A DNA stretch of 64,000 nt from Streptomyces pilosus (lineage in GTDB: Bacteria; Actinomycetota; Actinomycetes; Streptomycetales; Streptomycetaceae): the NCBI RefSeq assembly GCF_014649835.1, contig NZ_BMTU01000013.1, forward strand, positions 157,109 to 221,108, read 5' to 3'. Every line of letters begins with the position of its first letter. Position 1 is the stretch's first letter. The translations under genes and the position numbers were made by a program. Under the pieces are notes generated by a model. That model saw nothing but the letters and a program-made list of their open reading frames with translations. It searched no databases and was not told the origin of the DNA. Shown here piece after piece: positions 34,729 through 44,051 of this stretch.

Positions 34729-35757
34729 ATGACAGCTGATGCTCTGACGGACGTGGCCGGCCTGCGGGTGGGGCACGCCACGCGGACCGGCGACGGGTGG
34801 CTGACCGGCACCACGGTCGTGCTGGCGCCCGAGGGCGGGGCCGTGGCCGCGGTGGACGTGCGCGGTGGCGGACCCGGCACCAAGGAGACCGACGCCCTCG
34901 ATCCGCGGAACCTGGTGCAGAAGGCCGAGGCGGTCGTGCTGACCGGGGGCAGCGCGTACGGGCTGGACGCCGCGTCCGGGGTGATGGCCTGGCTGGAGGA
35001 GCGGGGACGCGGGGTGCGCGTCGGGCCGGATCCGCTGCACGTGGTGCCGGTGGTGCCGGCCGCCTGCGTCTTCGACCTGGGCCGGGGCGGCGCCTTCCGG
35101 GCCCGGCCGGACGCGGCCACCGGCCGGGCGGCGGTCGAGGCGGCGGCCGCCGCCGGGCCGGGCGCGCCGGTGCCGCAGGGCTGTGTGGGCGCCGGCACGG
35201 GCGCGGTGGTCGGGCTGCTGAAGGGCGGCATCGGCACGGCGAGCACGGTGCTGGAGTCGGGGATCACGGTGGCCGCGCTGGTGGCGGCCAACGCGGCGGG
35301 TTCGGTGATGGATCCGGAAACGGGGGTGCTGTACGGGGAGTTCTTCCAGGGCCGGGTGCGCTACCCGGACACGGAGGTGCACGAGGCCGCGCGGCGGCGG
35401 CTGGCGGAGTCGGCCGGGCGCAACGCCCCTCCCCCGCTGAACACCACGCTGGCGGTGGTGGCCACCGACGCCGTGCTGTCCAAGGCGCAGGCGCAGAAGC
35501 TGGCCGGCACGGCGCACGACGGGATCGCGCGGGCCGTCCGGCCGGTGCACCTGCTCAGCGACGGCGACACCGTCTTCACCCTGGCCACGGGCGGGCACCC
35601 GCTCGACACGGCCGACCCTCTCGCGCTGAACGACGTGCTCGCGGCGGGCGCGGACATGGTGACCCGGGCGATCGTCCGGGCGGTGCGTGCCGCCGGGCCG
35701 GTGGACGGTCCGGGCGGGGCGTGGCCGTCGTACGGCGAGCTGTACGGCCGGCCGTGA
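34729..35757 (+). CDS. P1-family (DmpA-like) aminopeptidase
   Basis: A 342-residue peptidase of the P1/S58 group, which self-cleaves to create an N-terminal nucleophile. Seen: LTDVAGLRVGHATR at the start, VDVRGGGPGTKETDAL, LTGGSAYGLDAASGVMAWL, GLLKGGIGTAS and the proposed cleavage region PPPLNTTLAVVATDAVLSK (Thr after Asn as nucleophile). A D- or beta-peptidase activity is possible in the family. The ATG at 34729 has no strong ribosome-binding site. Confidence 0.9.
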   Translation: MTADALTDVAGLRVGHATRTGDGWLTGTTVVLAPEGGAVAAVDVRGGGPGTKETDALDPRNLVQKAEAVVLTGGSAYGLDAASGVMAWLEERGRGVRVGPDPLHVVPVVPAACVFDLGRGGAFRARPDAATGRAAVEAAAAAGPGAPVPQGCVGAGTGAVVGLLKGGIGTASTVLESGITVAALVAANAAGSVMDPETGVLYGEFFQGRVRYPDTEVHEAARRRLAESAGRNAPPPLNTTLAVVATDAVLSKAQAQKLAGTAHDGIARAVRPVHLLSDGDTVFTLATGGHPLDTADPLALNDVLAAGADMVTRAIVRAVRAAGPVDGPGGAWPSYGELYGRP

Positions 35758-36019
35758 GCGGGCGGCGCCCGGCGACGGGGCGGGAGGTGCGGGCGGGGGC
35801 GACATCCGCGCCCCGGCGGGCGGGGTGGACGGTGCGGTCGGGGCCGGCGAAGTGGGCGCCGGCCGGGAAGAGTTGCCGTCCCCCGGGGTGGCGGGGGAAT
35901 TCCTCGCGCCGCCCGGTCGTTTTCCCGTCAGACGTTTTCCCGTTCACCGGACACGATGTCCGGCCCAGGGGCTACGGTATGCACCCACAAGGTGACATGC
36001 AGCGACGCCGGGAGAAACC

Positions 36020-36766
36020 TTGAGCGTTCCGTACGAGACGGCAGCGTACGAACCACCCGACCCGCGTGAGTCTCCGGAGGAGCACCTCGCGCGACTCCTC
36101 GGCCGCGCCCTGAACTCCTTCGAGTTGCCGGACGAGACGATCCTCCGGCTGGACTGCGCGCTGGCGCACGACGGTTCGCTGCACTCCGCGCACCACAGCG
36201 CGGGACTGCACCGGGAGACCTACCGGCACACCTGGCTGCTCGCCGACGGTTCGGCGGTCACGCTCTGGGAGTTGGTCCACAACACCGCGCGCGGCAGCGA
36301 ACCGCAGCACGAGATCTACGTGGACGAGGAGGAGCTGCGCACGGCCACGGCCCGGCTCCCCCTGCCGCCGGACGCGCCGGACTTCGAGCTCCCGGTGACG
36401 GTGCTGCCCGCCCCGGCTCCGGTGCTGCGGCAGACCTACGTCCCGGACGGGTCCGCGGACCACGCGCGCCGCTTACTGCGCAGGGCGGAGAACCCGGACC
36501 GGCCGGGCGGCGAGACGGCGGCGCTGCTCAGCACCGCCTGCGCGCACCGGATCACGCAGGCCTTCGGCCGCCCGTCCCGTGCCGGGCGGCAGGCGTTGCC
36601 CTTCTCGCTCTACGAGCACGCGTTCCTGCTGGGTGACGGCGTGGAGCTGTCCCTGTGGGAGGTCGAGCACACCCTCACACCGGACGGGCGGCACATGTGT
36701 GAGGTGTACACCAGCGAGGACGCGGCGCGGGACGCGATGGAACGCCGGGCGGCGCGGGTCTCCTGA
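36020..36766 (+). CDS. DUF6227-family protein, with a TTA codon
   Basis: A 248-residue soluble protein of unknown function that I recognise as DUF6227 of Streptomyces. It contains two related halves: HTWLLADGSAVTLWELVHN and HAFLLGDGVELSLWEVEHT repeat the same beta-strand pattern about 125 residues apart, so it is an internal duplication. TTG start with GGGAG at 6-nt spacing. Leu152 is encoded by TTA, the codon requiring the bldA tRNA, implying translation late in growth. A hairpin CCGGACA-CGA-TGTCCGG lies 57 bp upstream. Confidence 0.85.
   Translation: MSVPYETAAYEPPDPRESPEEHLARLLGRALNSFELPDETILRLDCALAHDGSLHSAHHSAGLHRETYRHTWLLADGSAVTLWELVHNTARGSEPQHEIYVDEEELRTATARLPLPPDAPDFELPVTVLPAPAPVLRQTYVPDGSADHARRLLRRAENPDRPGGETAALLSTACAHRITQAFGRPSRAGRQALPFSLYEHAFLLGDGVELSLWEVEHTLTPDGRHMCEVYTSEDAARDAMERRAARVS
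36473..36475 (+). promoter_or_regulatory. In-frame TTA codon (bldA-dependent)
   Basis: TTA is in frame in the DUF6227 gene at Leu152 (CGC-TTA-CTG). In Streptomyces only the bldA tRNA reads TTA, so this gene is expected to be developmentally gated. I found no other in-frame TTA in the annotated genes of the window. Confidence 0.8.
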
Positions 36767-36798
36767 CGGACCGGCAGGCGCCGGGGACCGCCCGCGCC

Positions 36799-37077
36799 TC
36801 AGCCGTACTCGCCGAACCGGCGCACCAGTCCGGCGAAGGCGTCGCGCTCGGCCTCGGTGAGCCGTACCGCTTCCGCCGGGGAGCCGTTGCGCCGCTGCCT
36901 CGGGATCGTCGGGGTGCCGTGCGGCATGTGGACCGGGGGCTCCTCGACGTGCCCGCTCCCCCGCTTGCGCTCGCGCCGGCGCCGCAGGACGTCGGCCAGA
37001 CCCGCCGCGCAGGCCACGGCCACCAGGGTGAGAACGGTGGCGCCTGTCGTCCGCGGGCTCGTCTCGTGCTCAGACAT
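36799..37077 (-). CDS. Small single-pass membrane protein, unknown function
   Basis: A 92-residue protein: a short polar N terminus, one hydrophobic helix (GATVLTLVAVACAAGLADVL, about 12-31), a strongly basic RRRRERKRG cytosolic stretch and a polar tail ending LTEAERDAFAGLVRRFGEYG. The basic cluster after the helix orients the N terminus outward. The ATG at 37077 is the natural start. Convergent with the DUF6227 gene. No family recognised. Confidence 0.65.
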   Translation of the reverse strand: MSEHETSPRTTGATVLTLVAVACAAGLADVLRRRRERKRGSGHVEEPPVHMPHGTPTIPRQRRNGSPAEAVRLTEAERDAFAGLVRRFGEYG

Positions 37078-37093
37078 GCGGCCCAGTACACAC

Positions 37094-37124
37094 CACGGTC
37101 CGGAACTTTGAGCCCCGGACCGTG
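37094..37124 (-). terminator. Terminator hairpin of the fru operon
   Basis: CACGGTCCGG and CCGGACCGTG form a perfect 10-bp stem with an 11-nt loop about 70 bp beyond the fruA stop. It also lies just upstream of the small membrane protein gene, separating the two units. Confidence 0.7.
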
Positions 37125-37194
37125 AGGATCGTGATCTATATCGCAGTAGGCATGAACCGCCCACACCTACCCAAACGGACGCACCGTCATGGGA

Positions 37195-39276
37195 TCACAC
37201 GGCCACCGGCCGCTTGCTCTCCGACGATGCCGCCAGGGTGGCCCCGCCCGCTCCCGGGCCGGCCGGAGCCGCCTTGCGGAGCCCCTTGAGGACGATCACC
37301 AGGGCCGCCGTGACACCGACGCCCGCGGCGATGGCGACCAGGTAGAGGAACGGGTTGCCGATCAGCGGGACCACGAAGATCCCGCCGTGCGGGGCGCGCA
37401 GGGTCGCGCCGAACGCCATCGACAGGGCGCCGGTGACCGCGCCGCCCACCATGGAGGCGGGGATCACGCGCAGCGGATCGGCGGCGGCGAACGGGATGGC
37501 GCCCTCGCTGATGAAGGAGGCGCCCAGGACCCAGGCGGCCTTGCCGTTCTCGCGTTCGGTCCGGTTGAAGAGCTTGCCGCGGACCGTGGTGGCCAGGGCC
37601 ATCGCCAGCGGCGGCACCATGCCGGCGGCCATCACCGCGGCCATGATCTTCATCGCGGAGTCACTGGGGCTCGCGACGGCGATCCCGGCGGTGGCGAAGG
37701 TGTAGGCGACCTTGTTGACCGGACCGCCGAGGTCGAAGCACATCATCAGGCCGAGCAGCGCGCCGAGCAGGACGGCGTTGGCGCCGGAGAGGCCGTTCAG
37801 CCAGTCCGTCATGCCCTTCTGCGCCTCGGCGATGGGCTTGCCGATGACGACGAACATCAGGAAGCCGACGACCGCGGCGGAGATCAGCGGGATCACCACC
37901 ACCGGCATGATGCCGCGCAGGGCTGCCGGGATCCGCACCTTCTGGATCGCGATCACCACGCCACCGGCGATCAGACCGGCCGCGAGACCGCCGAGGAAGC
38001 CGGCGTTGATGGTGAGCGAGATCGCGCCGCCGACGAAGCCGGGCACCAGGCCGGGCCGGTCGGCCATGCCGTAGGCGATGTAGCCGGCCAGGACCGGGAC
38101 CAGGAAGCCGAAGGCGACGCCGCCGATCTGGAAGAGCAGCGCGCCCCAGCTGTCGGCCTGGGTCCACACGAAGTGGTCCATCACCGAGGGCGCCTCGTTG
38201 ATCCCGTAGCCGCCGATCGCGAAGCCGAGGGCGATCAGCAGACCGCCGGCCGCGACGAACGGCACCATGTAACTGACGCCGGACATCAGCCACGTGCGCA
38301 GCCTGGTGCCATAGCCCTCGCCGGACTCGCCGCCGCGCTCGACGGGGGTGCCGGCGGACGCGGCCGCGGTGACCTCGCCGCGCTCCGCCCTGCCTCTCAC
38401 CTCGCTGATCAGGTCGGCGGGGCGGTTGATGGCGGCCTTGACGCCGGTGTCGACGGTGGGCTTGCCGGCGAAGCGGTCCTTCTCCCGTACGGGGACGTCG
38501 TGGGCGAGGATCACACCGTCCGCCGCCGCGATCACGGCCGGGTCGAGGCGGGTGAAGCCGGCCGATCCCTGGGTCTCGACGACGAGTTCGACGCCGGCGT
38601 CCCGGCCGGCGTTCTCCAGCGACTCGGCCGCCATGTAGGTGTGGGCGATGCCGGTGGGGCAGGAGGTGACGGCGACGATCCGGAAGGGGCGCTCCGGCTC
38701 GGGTGCGGTGGTGCCCGTGGCGGCACCGGCGGAGGCCGCCGCCGGTGCCGCCACGGAGTCCTCGGATCCACGGGAGCCCTCGGCGCCCTCGGATCCACGG
38801 GAGTCGTCGGTGCCGCCGGAGTCCGCGGAGCCGGTGTCCCCGCCCCGGATCAGCGCCGCCGCCGACGGCGCGTCGCCCACCGAGCGCAGGGCGTCGGTGA
38901 ACTCGCTGTTCATCAGCTGCCGGGCCAGCGACGACAGGATCGTCAGGTGGGCGTCGTCCGCGCCGGCCGGGGCCGCGATCAGGAAGATCAGGTCGGCGGG
39001 CCCGTCCGGCGCGCCGAAGTCGATCCCGGCCGCGCTGCGCCCGAAGGCCAGCGTCGGCTCGGTGACGTGTGCGCTGCGGCAGTGCGGGATGCCGATGCCG
39101 CCGTCGAGGCCGGTCGGCATCTGGGCCTCGCGGGCGGCGACGTCGGCGAGGAAGCCCTCCAGGTCGGTGACCCGGCCCCGGGCCACCATCCGCTCGGCGA
39201 GGGCGCGCGCCGCCGCTTCCTTGGTGTCGGCGGACAGGTCGAGGTCGACCAGGTCCGCGGTGATCATCTCGCTCAT
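37195..39276 (-). CDS. fruA: Fructose PTS permease, fused EIIA-EIIB-EIIC
   Basis: A 693-residue three-domain transporter that imports fructose as fructose-1-phosphate. Domain order: EIIA (1-about 150, active His in GIGIPHCRSAHV), a Gly/Ser/Glu-rich linker (about 160-205), EIIB (about 210-310, phosphorylated Cys in VAVTSCPTGIAHTYMAAE), and membrane EIIC (about 340-670). Third gene of fruR-fruK-fruA, 104 bp after fruK. The ATG at 39276 starts directly into the EIIA fold. Confidence 0.95.
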   Translation of the reverse strand: MSEMITADLVDLDLSADTKEAAARALAERMVARGRVTDLEGFLADVAAREAQMPTGLDGGIGIPHCRSAHVTEPTLAFGRSAAGIDFGAPDGPADLIFLIAAPAGADDAHLTILSSLARQLMNSEFTDALRSVGDAPSAAALIRGGDTGSADSGGTDDSRGSEGAEGSRGSEDSVAAPAAASAGAATGTTAPEPERPFRIVAVTSCPTGIAHTYMAAESLENAGRDAGVELVVETQGSAGFTRLDPAVIAAADGVILAHDVPVREKDRFAGKPTVDTGVKAAINRPADLISEVRGRAERGEVTAAASAGTPVERGGESGEGYGTRLRTWLMSGVSYMVPFVAAGGLLIALGFAIGGYGINEAPSVMDHFVWTQADSWGALLFQIGGVAFGFLVPVLAGYIAYGMADRPGLVPGFVGGAISLTINAGFLGGLAAGLIAGGVVIAIQKVRIPAALRGIMPVVVIPLISAAVVGFLMFVVIGKPIAEAQKGMTDWLNGLSGANAVLLGALLGLMMCFDLGGPVNKVAYTFATAGIAVASPSDSAMKIMAAVMAAGMVPPLAMALATTVRGKLFNRTERENGKAAWVLGASFISEGAIPFAAADPLRVIPASMVGGAVTGALSMAFGATLRAPHGGIFVVPLIGNPFLYLVAIAAGVGVTAALVIVLKGLRKAAPAGPGAGGATLAASSESKRPVAV

Positions 39277-39379
39277 CGCGGGCTCCTTCGCACGCGTATC
39301 GCCCGTACAGCGGGGTGGGCGGGGGAGGGGACGGGGGTGGGGAAGGAAGGAACGGGGCGGAGTCCCGAGGCACGGGCGT

Positions 39380-40327
39380 TCACGACGCCGGCTCCCTCAG
39401 GACCCGGTCGACGGGGACCTCGGCCGTGACGGTGACCGCGGCCGGGTCCAGGTCGCCCGGTGTCGGCATCACGCTGCCGGGCAGCTGGACGGCGGCCGCT
39501 CCGTGGGCGACGGCGGAGGCGAGCGCCCCGGGCCCGCGCCCGCCGGCGACGAGGAACCCGGCGAGGGAGGAGTCGCCCGCGCCGACGTTGCTGCGGACGG
39601 TGTCGACGGGGGCGGCGCCGAACCAGGCGCCGTCGTCGTCGACGAGGAGCTGGCCGTCGGCGCCGAGGCTGGCGAGGACGGCCCGGGCGCCCGCCGCGCG
39701 CAGTTCCCCGGCCGCTTTGACCGCGTCGCCCACGGTGATCAGCGGGCGTCCCACGGCCTCGGCGAGTTCCACCGCGTTCGGCTTCACCACGTCGGGCCGT
39801 TCGCGCAGGGCGGCGAGCAGCGCCGGCCCGGAGGTGTCCAGGGCGATGCGCACGCCGGCGGCGTGCACACGGGCGACCAGTTCGGCGTACCAGGAGGGGG
39901 CGAGTCCGCGGGGCAGGCTGCCGCAGCAGGCGATCCAGTCGGCGCCCCCGGCCCGCCGGAGCACGGTGTCCAGGAGCAGTTCCTGTTCGGCCGCCGTCAG
40001 CTCGGGCCCGGGCGCGTTGATCTTCGTCAGTACGCCGTCGGACTCGGCGAGCGCGATGTTGGAGCGGGTGGCTCCGGCGACCGGGACCGGGGCGGCCTCG
40101 ATGCCCTGCGCGTCGAGCAGTCCGGCGACCAGGGCGCCCGGTGCGCCGCCGAGGGGCAGGACGGCCACCGTGCGCCGGCCGGCCGCGGCGACGGCGCGTG
40201 AGACGTTGACGCCCTTGCCGCCGGGGTCGACGCGCTCGCCGGTGGCCCGGACGACCTCGCCGCGGTCCAGCGAGGGGACCTCGTAGGTGCGGTCCAGGGA
40301 CGGGTTGGGGGTGATGGTGAGGATCAT
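39380..40327 (-). CDS. fruK: 1-phosphofructokinase
   Basis: A 315-residue PfkB-family kinase converting fructose-1-phosphate to fructose-1,6-bisphosphate. It opens ILTITPNPSLDRTYEV, has GGKGVNVSRAVAAAG for sugar binding and SNVGAGDSSLAGFLVAGG with the catalytic Asp. The ATG overlaps the fruR stop (ATGA). Downstream is the fructose PTS permease supplying its substrate. Confidence 0.95.
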   Translation of the reverse strand: MILTITPNPSLDRTYEVPSLDRGEVVRATGERVDPGGKGVNVSRAVAAAGRRTVAVLPLGGAPGALVAGLLDAQGIEAAPVPVAGATRSNIALAESDGVLTKINAPGPELTAAEQELLLDTVLRRAGGADWIACCGSLPRGLAPSWYAELVARVHAAGVRIALDTSGPALLAALRERPDVVKPNAVELAEAVGRPLITVGDAVKAAGELRAAGARAVLASLGADGQLLVDDDGAWFGAAPVDTVRSNVGAGDSSLAGFLVAGGRGPGALASAVAHGAAAVQLPGSVMPTPGDLDPAAVTVTAEVPVDRVLREPAS

Positions 40328-41085
40328 GCGCGTGCCACTTCCGTGCCCCCGCGCTCGATCGCGGCGGCGTCCTGCGGGCTGAGCCCGGTGTCGGTGATCA
40401 GCAGGTCCACGTCGCCCAGGTCGCCGAAGCGGGCGAAGTGCTCCTGGCCGTGCTTGGAGGAGTCGGCGAGCAGCACCACCCGGCGGGCGGCGGCCACGGC
40501 CGCGCGCTTCACGGCGGCCTCGGCGAGGTCGGGGGTGGTCAGCCCGTGCTCGGTGGAGAAGCCGTTGGCGGCGACGAACAGGACGTCCGCGCGGATCTCG
40601 GCGTATGCGCGCAGGGCCCACGCGTCCACGGCGGCGCGCGTGCGGTGCCGGACGCGGCCTCCGACGAGGTGCAACTGGATGCCGGGGTGGTCGGCGAGGC
40701 GGGCGGCGATGGGCAGGCTGTGGGTGACGACGGTGAGGGAGGCGTCGGCCGGCAGGAATCCCGCCAGCCGCGCGGCCGTCGAACCGGCGTCGACGATCAC
40801 GGTGCCGTCGGCCGGGAGTTCGGCGAGGGCGGCGCGGGCGATGCGGTCCTTCTCGTCGGCGGCGGTGGTCTCCCGCTCGGCGAGGTCCGGCTCGAAGTCG
40901 AGGCGCCCCGCGGGGATGGCGCCGCCGTGCACCCGGCGCACCAGACCGGCACGGTCGAGGGCCTTCAGGTCCCGGCGGATGGTCTCGGCGGTCACCTGGA
41001 ACTCCTCGGCCAGCGAGACCACGTCCACCCGGCCGCCGTCGCGGGCGAGCCGGAGGATCTCCTGCTGGCGTTCCGGTGCGTACAT
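40324..41085 (-). CDS. fruR: DeoR-family regulator of the fructose operon
   Basis: A 253-residue DeoR repressor. The helix-turn-helix is VDVVSLAEEFQVTAETIRRDL at about 18-38; the C-terminal effector domain contains GTVIVDAGSTAARLAGFLP and DLLITDTGLSPQDAAAIE, which bind sugar phosphates in the family. First gene of fruR-fruK-fruA, coupled to fruK by an ATGA overlap. The likely inducer is fructose-1-phosphate. The ATG at 41085 is 44 nt from the predicted transcription start. Confidence 0.93.
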   Translation of the reverse strand: MYAPERQQEILRLARDGGRVDVVSLAEEFQVTAETIRRDLKALDRAGLVRRVHGGAIPAGRLDFEPDLAERETTAADEKDRIARAALAELPADGTVIVDAGSTAARLAGFLPADASLTVVTHSLPIAARLADHPGIQLHLVGGRVRHRTRAAVDAWALRAYAEIRADVLFVAANGFSTEHGLTTPDLAEAAVKRAAVAAARRVVLLADSSKHGQEHFARFGDLGDVDLLITDTGLSPQDAAAIERGGTEVARA

Positions 41086-41135
41086 CTCCGCCGTCCTTCC
41101 CGTCCGTTCGTGCCCGGACGTGTGGTGTGACTCGG

Positions 41136-41164
41136 ACAGTACGTCGGGAAGTCCGGAAAGTAAA
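41136..41164 (-). promoter_or_regulatory. Predicted sigma-70-type promoter of fruRKA
   Basis: On the minus strand, TTTACT (-35), 17 bp, TACTGT (-10), read toward fruR. Spacing is ideal and the distance to the fruR start gives a leader of about 44 nt. Predicted only. Confidence 0.6.
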
Positions 41165-41222
41165 CACATACGGGCACGACCGGGCTTCCGTTTGTGTCCG
41201 TTCCGCGCCGGGCGGGCGACGC

Positions 41223-41264
41223 GGAAGGGCCCGGCACCCGTGAGAACGGGTGCCGGGCCCTTCC
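41223..41264. terminator. Strong terminator between MFS and fruR
   Basis: A perfect 19-bp stem, GGAAGGGCCCGGCACCCGT with its complement, closed by a GAGA tetraloop, 23 bp after the MFS stop codon. One of the strongest hairpins in the window. No U-tract follows. Confidence 0.88.
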
Positions 41265-41286
41265 GGCCGTCCGGCGCGGTGTCCGC

Positions 41287-42801
41287 TCAGGACACCAGCT
41301 CGGGCTCCCTGGTGACCGCCGCCGGGGTCTCCTGCCCGCCCTCCACGTGCTGGGCCGGGCGCTTCGGCAGCGCGAACATCAGCAGGAAGATGACGCCCAG
41401 CACGGCGGCCACCCAGCCCAGCGCGTGCTGGAAGCCGTCGACGAAGGCCGGCCCCACCTCGGCCGGGGCGAGCTCCTCGTCGATCACCCCGAAGAACACC
41501 ACCGACACCAGGCCGAGCCCCAGCGCGTTGCCCATCTGCTGCACGGTGTTGATCAGCCCCGAGGCGGAGCCGGCGTGCTCACGCGGCACCTCGGAGAGCA
41601 CCGCGTCGGTCAGCGGCGCCACGATCAATCCCATGCCCGCGCCCATGACCACCAGCGGCAGCGCCATCTGCCAGGAGGTGATCGCCTGCCCGTAGCGCTC
41701 CGCCTCCCACAGGTAGATCAGCACACCGGCCGCCATCACCAGCGCGCCCGCCTGGAGCACCTTGCGCCCGAAGCGCGGCACCAGCAGCTGCACGGACATC
41801 CCGGCGGCCGCGGAGACCGCGACGGAGAACGGCAGCCCGGTCAGTCCGGCCCGCAGCACGCTCCAGCCGAGGCCGATCTGCATGTACAGCGTCCACACCA
41901 GGAAGAAGACGCCGAGACCGACGCCGAACACCGTCTGCACCGCGATGCCGGCCGCGAAGCTCTTGACCCGGAACAGCGACAGCTCGATCAGTGGCGAGCC
42001 GTCCCGCGCGCCCTTGGCCCGCTCGTACGCCACCAGCGCCCCGAACACCGCCAGCGCGCCCGCCATCGACACGTACCCCCACGCCGGCCAGCCCAGTTCC
42101 CGGCCGCGGGTGAGCGGGTAGAGCAGCATCAGCAGCCCCAGTGTCACCAGCGCGACGCCCACCAGGTCCAGTTTCAGGGCGCGCGGCGCCTTCGACTCGG
42201 TGATGAAGCGCCGGCCGAGGACCAGGCCCGCGATGCCGACCGGCAGGTTGATCAGGAAGATCGGCCGCCATTCCAGACCGAACAGGTTCCACTCGGTCAG
42301 CAGGGCGCCGAGCAGCGGTCCGGACACCGCGCCGAGGCCGACGACCGCACCGAACAGCCCGAACACCTTGCCGCGTTCGTGCGCCGGGAAGGTCGCGTGC
42401 ACGATCGACAGCACCTGCGGCACCATCAGCGCCGCCATGGCGCCCTGGAGGATGCGGGAGGCGACCAGCATCTCCGGGTTCACGGCGAGCCCGCACAGCG
42501 CGGAAGCGACGGTGAAGCCGCCGATGCCGACGAGGAAGATCCGCTTGCGGCCGTGGATGTCACCGAGCCGGCCGCCGGTGACGAGCCCGGCGGCGAAGGC
42601 CAGCGCGTAGCCCGCGGTGATCCACTGGATCTGGCTGAAGGTGGCGCCCTCGTCGCGCTGGATGGACGGGATCGCGATGTTGACGATCGTGACGTCGACG
42701 AGGTCCATGAAGGCCGCGGTCATCACGATCGCCAGCGCGAACCAGCGGCGGCGGTCGCCCGCGGCGGGCTGTGGTGCGTGCGGGGTGTCGGTGAAGGTCA
42801 T
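41287..42801 (-). CDS. MFS transporter, DHA2 (14-TM) type
   Basis: A 504-residue multidrug-efflux-type permease: VMTAAFMDLVDVTIVNIAIPSIQ is motif D1 of the 14-helix family, GGRLGDIHGRKRIFLVG is motif A. The ATG at 42801 lies 62 bp from the divergent WYL-domain regulator gene, a common regulator/transporter pairing. The substrate is unknown. Confidence 0.92.
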   Translation of the reverse strand: MTFTDTPHAPQPAAGDRRRWFALAIVMTAAFMDLVDVTIVNIAIPSIQRDEGATFSQIQWITAGYALAFAAGLVTGGRLGDIHGRKRIFLVGIGGFTVASALCGLAVNPEMLVASRILQGAMAALMVPQVLSIVHATFPAHERGKVFGLFGAVVGLGAVSGPLLGALLTEWNLFGLEWRPIFLINLPVGIAGLVLGRRFITESKAPRALKLDLVGVALVTLGLLMLLYPLTRGRELGWPAWGYVSMAGALAVFGALVAYERAKGARDGSPLIELSLFRVKSFAAGIAVQTVFGVGLGVFFLVWTLYMQIGLGWSVLRAGLTGLPFSVAVSAAAGMSVQLLVPRFGRKVLQAGALVMAAGVLIYLWEAERYGQAITSWQMALPLVVMGAGMGLIVAPLTDAVLSEVPREHAGSASGLINTVQQMGNALGLGLVSVVFFGVIDEELAPAEVGPAFVDGFQHALGWVAAVLGVIFLLMFALPKRPAQHVEGGQETPAAVTREPELVS

Positions 42802-42863
42802 GTCCGGAAGCTATGCGGGAAGTAGGTCGGATTGTGTCCTAGTGGTGCGGCATCCTCGCATCC

Positions 42864-43874
42864 ATGACGACGGACACCCCGGCCCGGCTGCTGACGCTCC
42901 TCTCCCTCCTCCAGACACCCCGCGAGTGGCCCGGCGGCGAGCTCGCCGACCGGCTCGGGGTCTCCCGCCGCACCATCCGGCGGGACATCGACCGGCTGCG
43001 CGAGCTCGGCTACCCGGTGCAGGCGACGCTCGGCGCGGAGGGCGGCTACCGGCTCGTCGCCGGGAAGGCGATGCCTCCGCTGGTGCTCGACGACGAGGAG
43101 GCGGTGGCCATCGCGGTCGGGCTGCGGGCCGGGGCCGGGCACGCGCTGGAGGGCGTGGACGAGGCGTCCGTGCGGGCGCTGGCGAAACTGGAGCAGGTGC
43201 TGCCGGGCCGGCTGCGGCACCGGGTCAGCACGCTCCAGGCCGCGACCACCCCGCTGACCAGCGGCGACGGCGCGACGATCGCACCGGAGACACTCACCGT
43301 CATGGCGTCCACGGTGGCCGGGCGCGAACGGCTGCGGTTCGCCTACCGCGCGGCCGACGGCACCGGCTCCCGCCGGGTGGTGGAGCCGTACCGGCTGGTG
43401 TCGACCGGGCGGCGCTGGTACCTCGTGGCGTACGACCTCGACCGCGCGGACTGGCGGACCTTCCGCGTCGACCGGGTCAGCGAACCGTTCGCGACCGGGG
43501 CCCGGTTCACCCCGAGGGAACTGCCGACGGGAAGCGCGGCGGAGTACCTGCGCCGCTCGATGAACCGGACCCAGGAGTCGTACGAGATGGTCGTCACCTT
43601 CGCCGCGCCGGCGGCCACGGTCGCGGCCCGCGTCCCGGCCTGGCTGGGCACCCCCGAGCCCCTGGACGAGGCGACCTGCCGGCTCCGGGCCACGGTCGGC
43701 GACGCCAAGGACTGGATGGCGGTACGACTGGCCATGCTCGGTCACGACTTCACCGTCCACGAACCGCCGGAACTCGTCGACGCGGTACGGGAACTGGGCG
43801 CCCGCATGACCCGGGCGGCGTCGGACGACGGCGGACACCGGCCGGACCCGTCCGTCCCGTCCACACCGTCCTGA
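42864..43874 (+). CDS. WYL-domain transcriptional regulator (YafY type)
   Basis: A 336-residue regulator: an N-terminal helix-turn-helix of the HTH_11 type (GGELADRLGVSRRTIRRDIDRL), YPVQATLGAEGGYRL linking to the WYL domain (about 140-220, with RRWYLVAYDLDRADWRTFRVDR), and a WCX C-terminal domain. Divergent from the MFS exporter, which it probably controls. The intergenic GTCGGATTGTGTCCTA region spans likely promoter elements. The ligand is unknown. Confidence 0.92.
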   Translation: MTTDTPARLLTLLSLLQTPREWPGGELADRLGVSRRTIRRDIDRLRELGYPVQATLGAEGGYRLVAGKAMPPLVLDDEEAVAIAVGLRAGAGHALEGVDEASVRALAKLEQVLPGRLRHRVSTLQAATTPLTSGDGATIAPETLTVMASTVAGRERLRFAYRAADGTGSRRVVEPYRLVSTGRRWYLVAYDLDRADWRTFRVDRVSEPFATGARFTPRELPTGSAAEYLRRSMNRTQESYEMVVTFAAPAATVAARVPAWLGTPEPLDEATCRLRATVGDAKDWMAVRLAMLGHDFTVHEPPELVDAVRELGARMTRAASDDGGHRPDPSVPSTPS

Positions 43875-44051
43875 CTCCGACGGGCGACGCGGGGCGCCGG
43901 GCCCTCACCGGATCAGCGGCCGCTCCGTGCGGCGGCGGATGGACGCCGCCGGGGCCGGGGCCACGGTGACCGGTGACGACACCGCGGCTCACGGCGTCCG
44001 GCCCCGCCGGGACGCCGTCGCGGGCCGGCTCCAGCGGTCGGCGCCCCCTGC

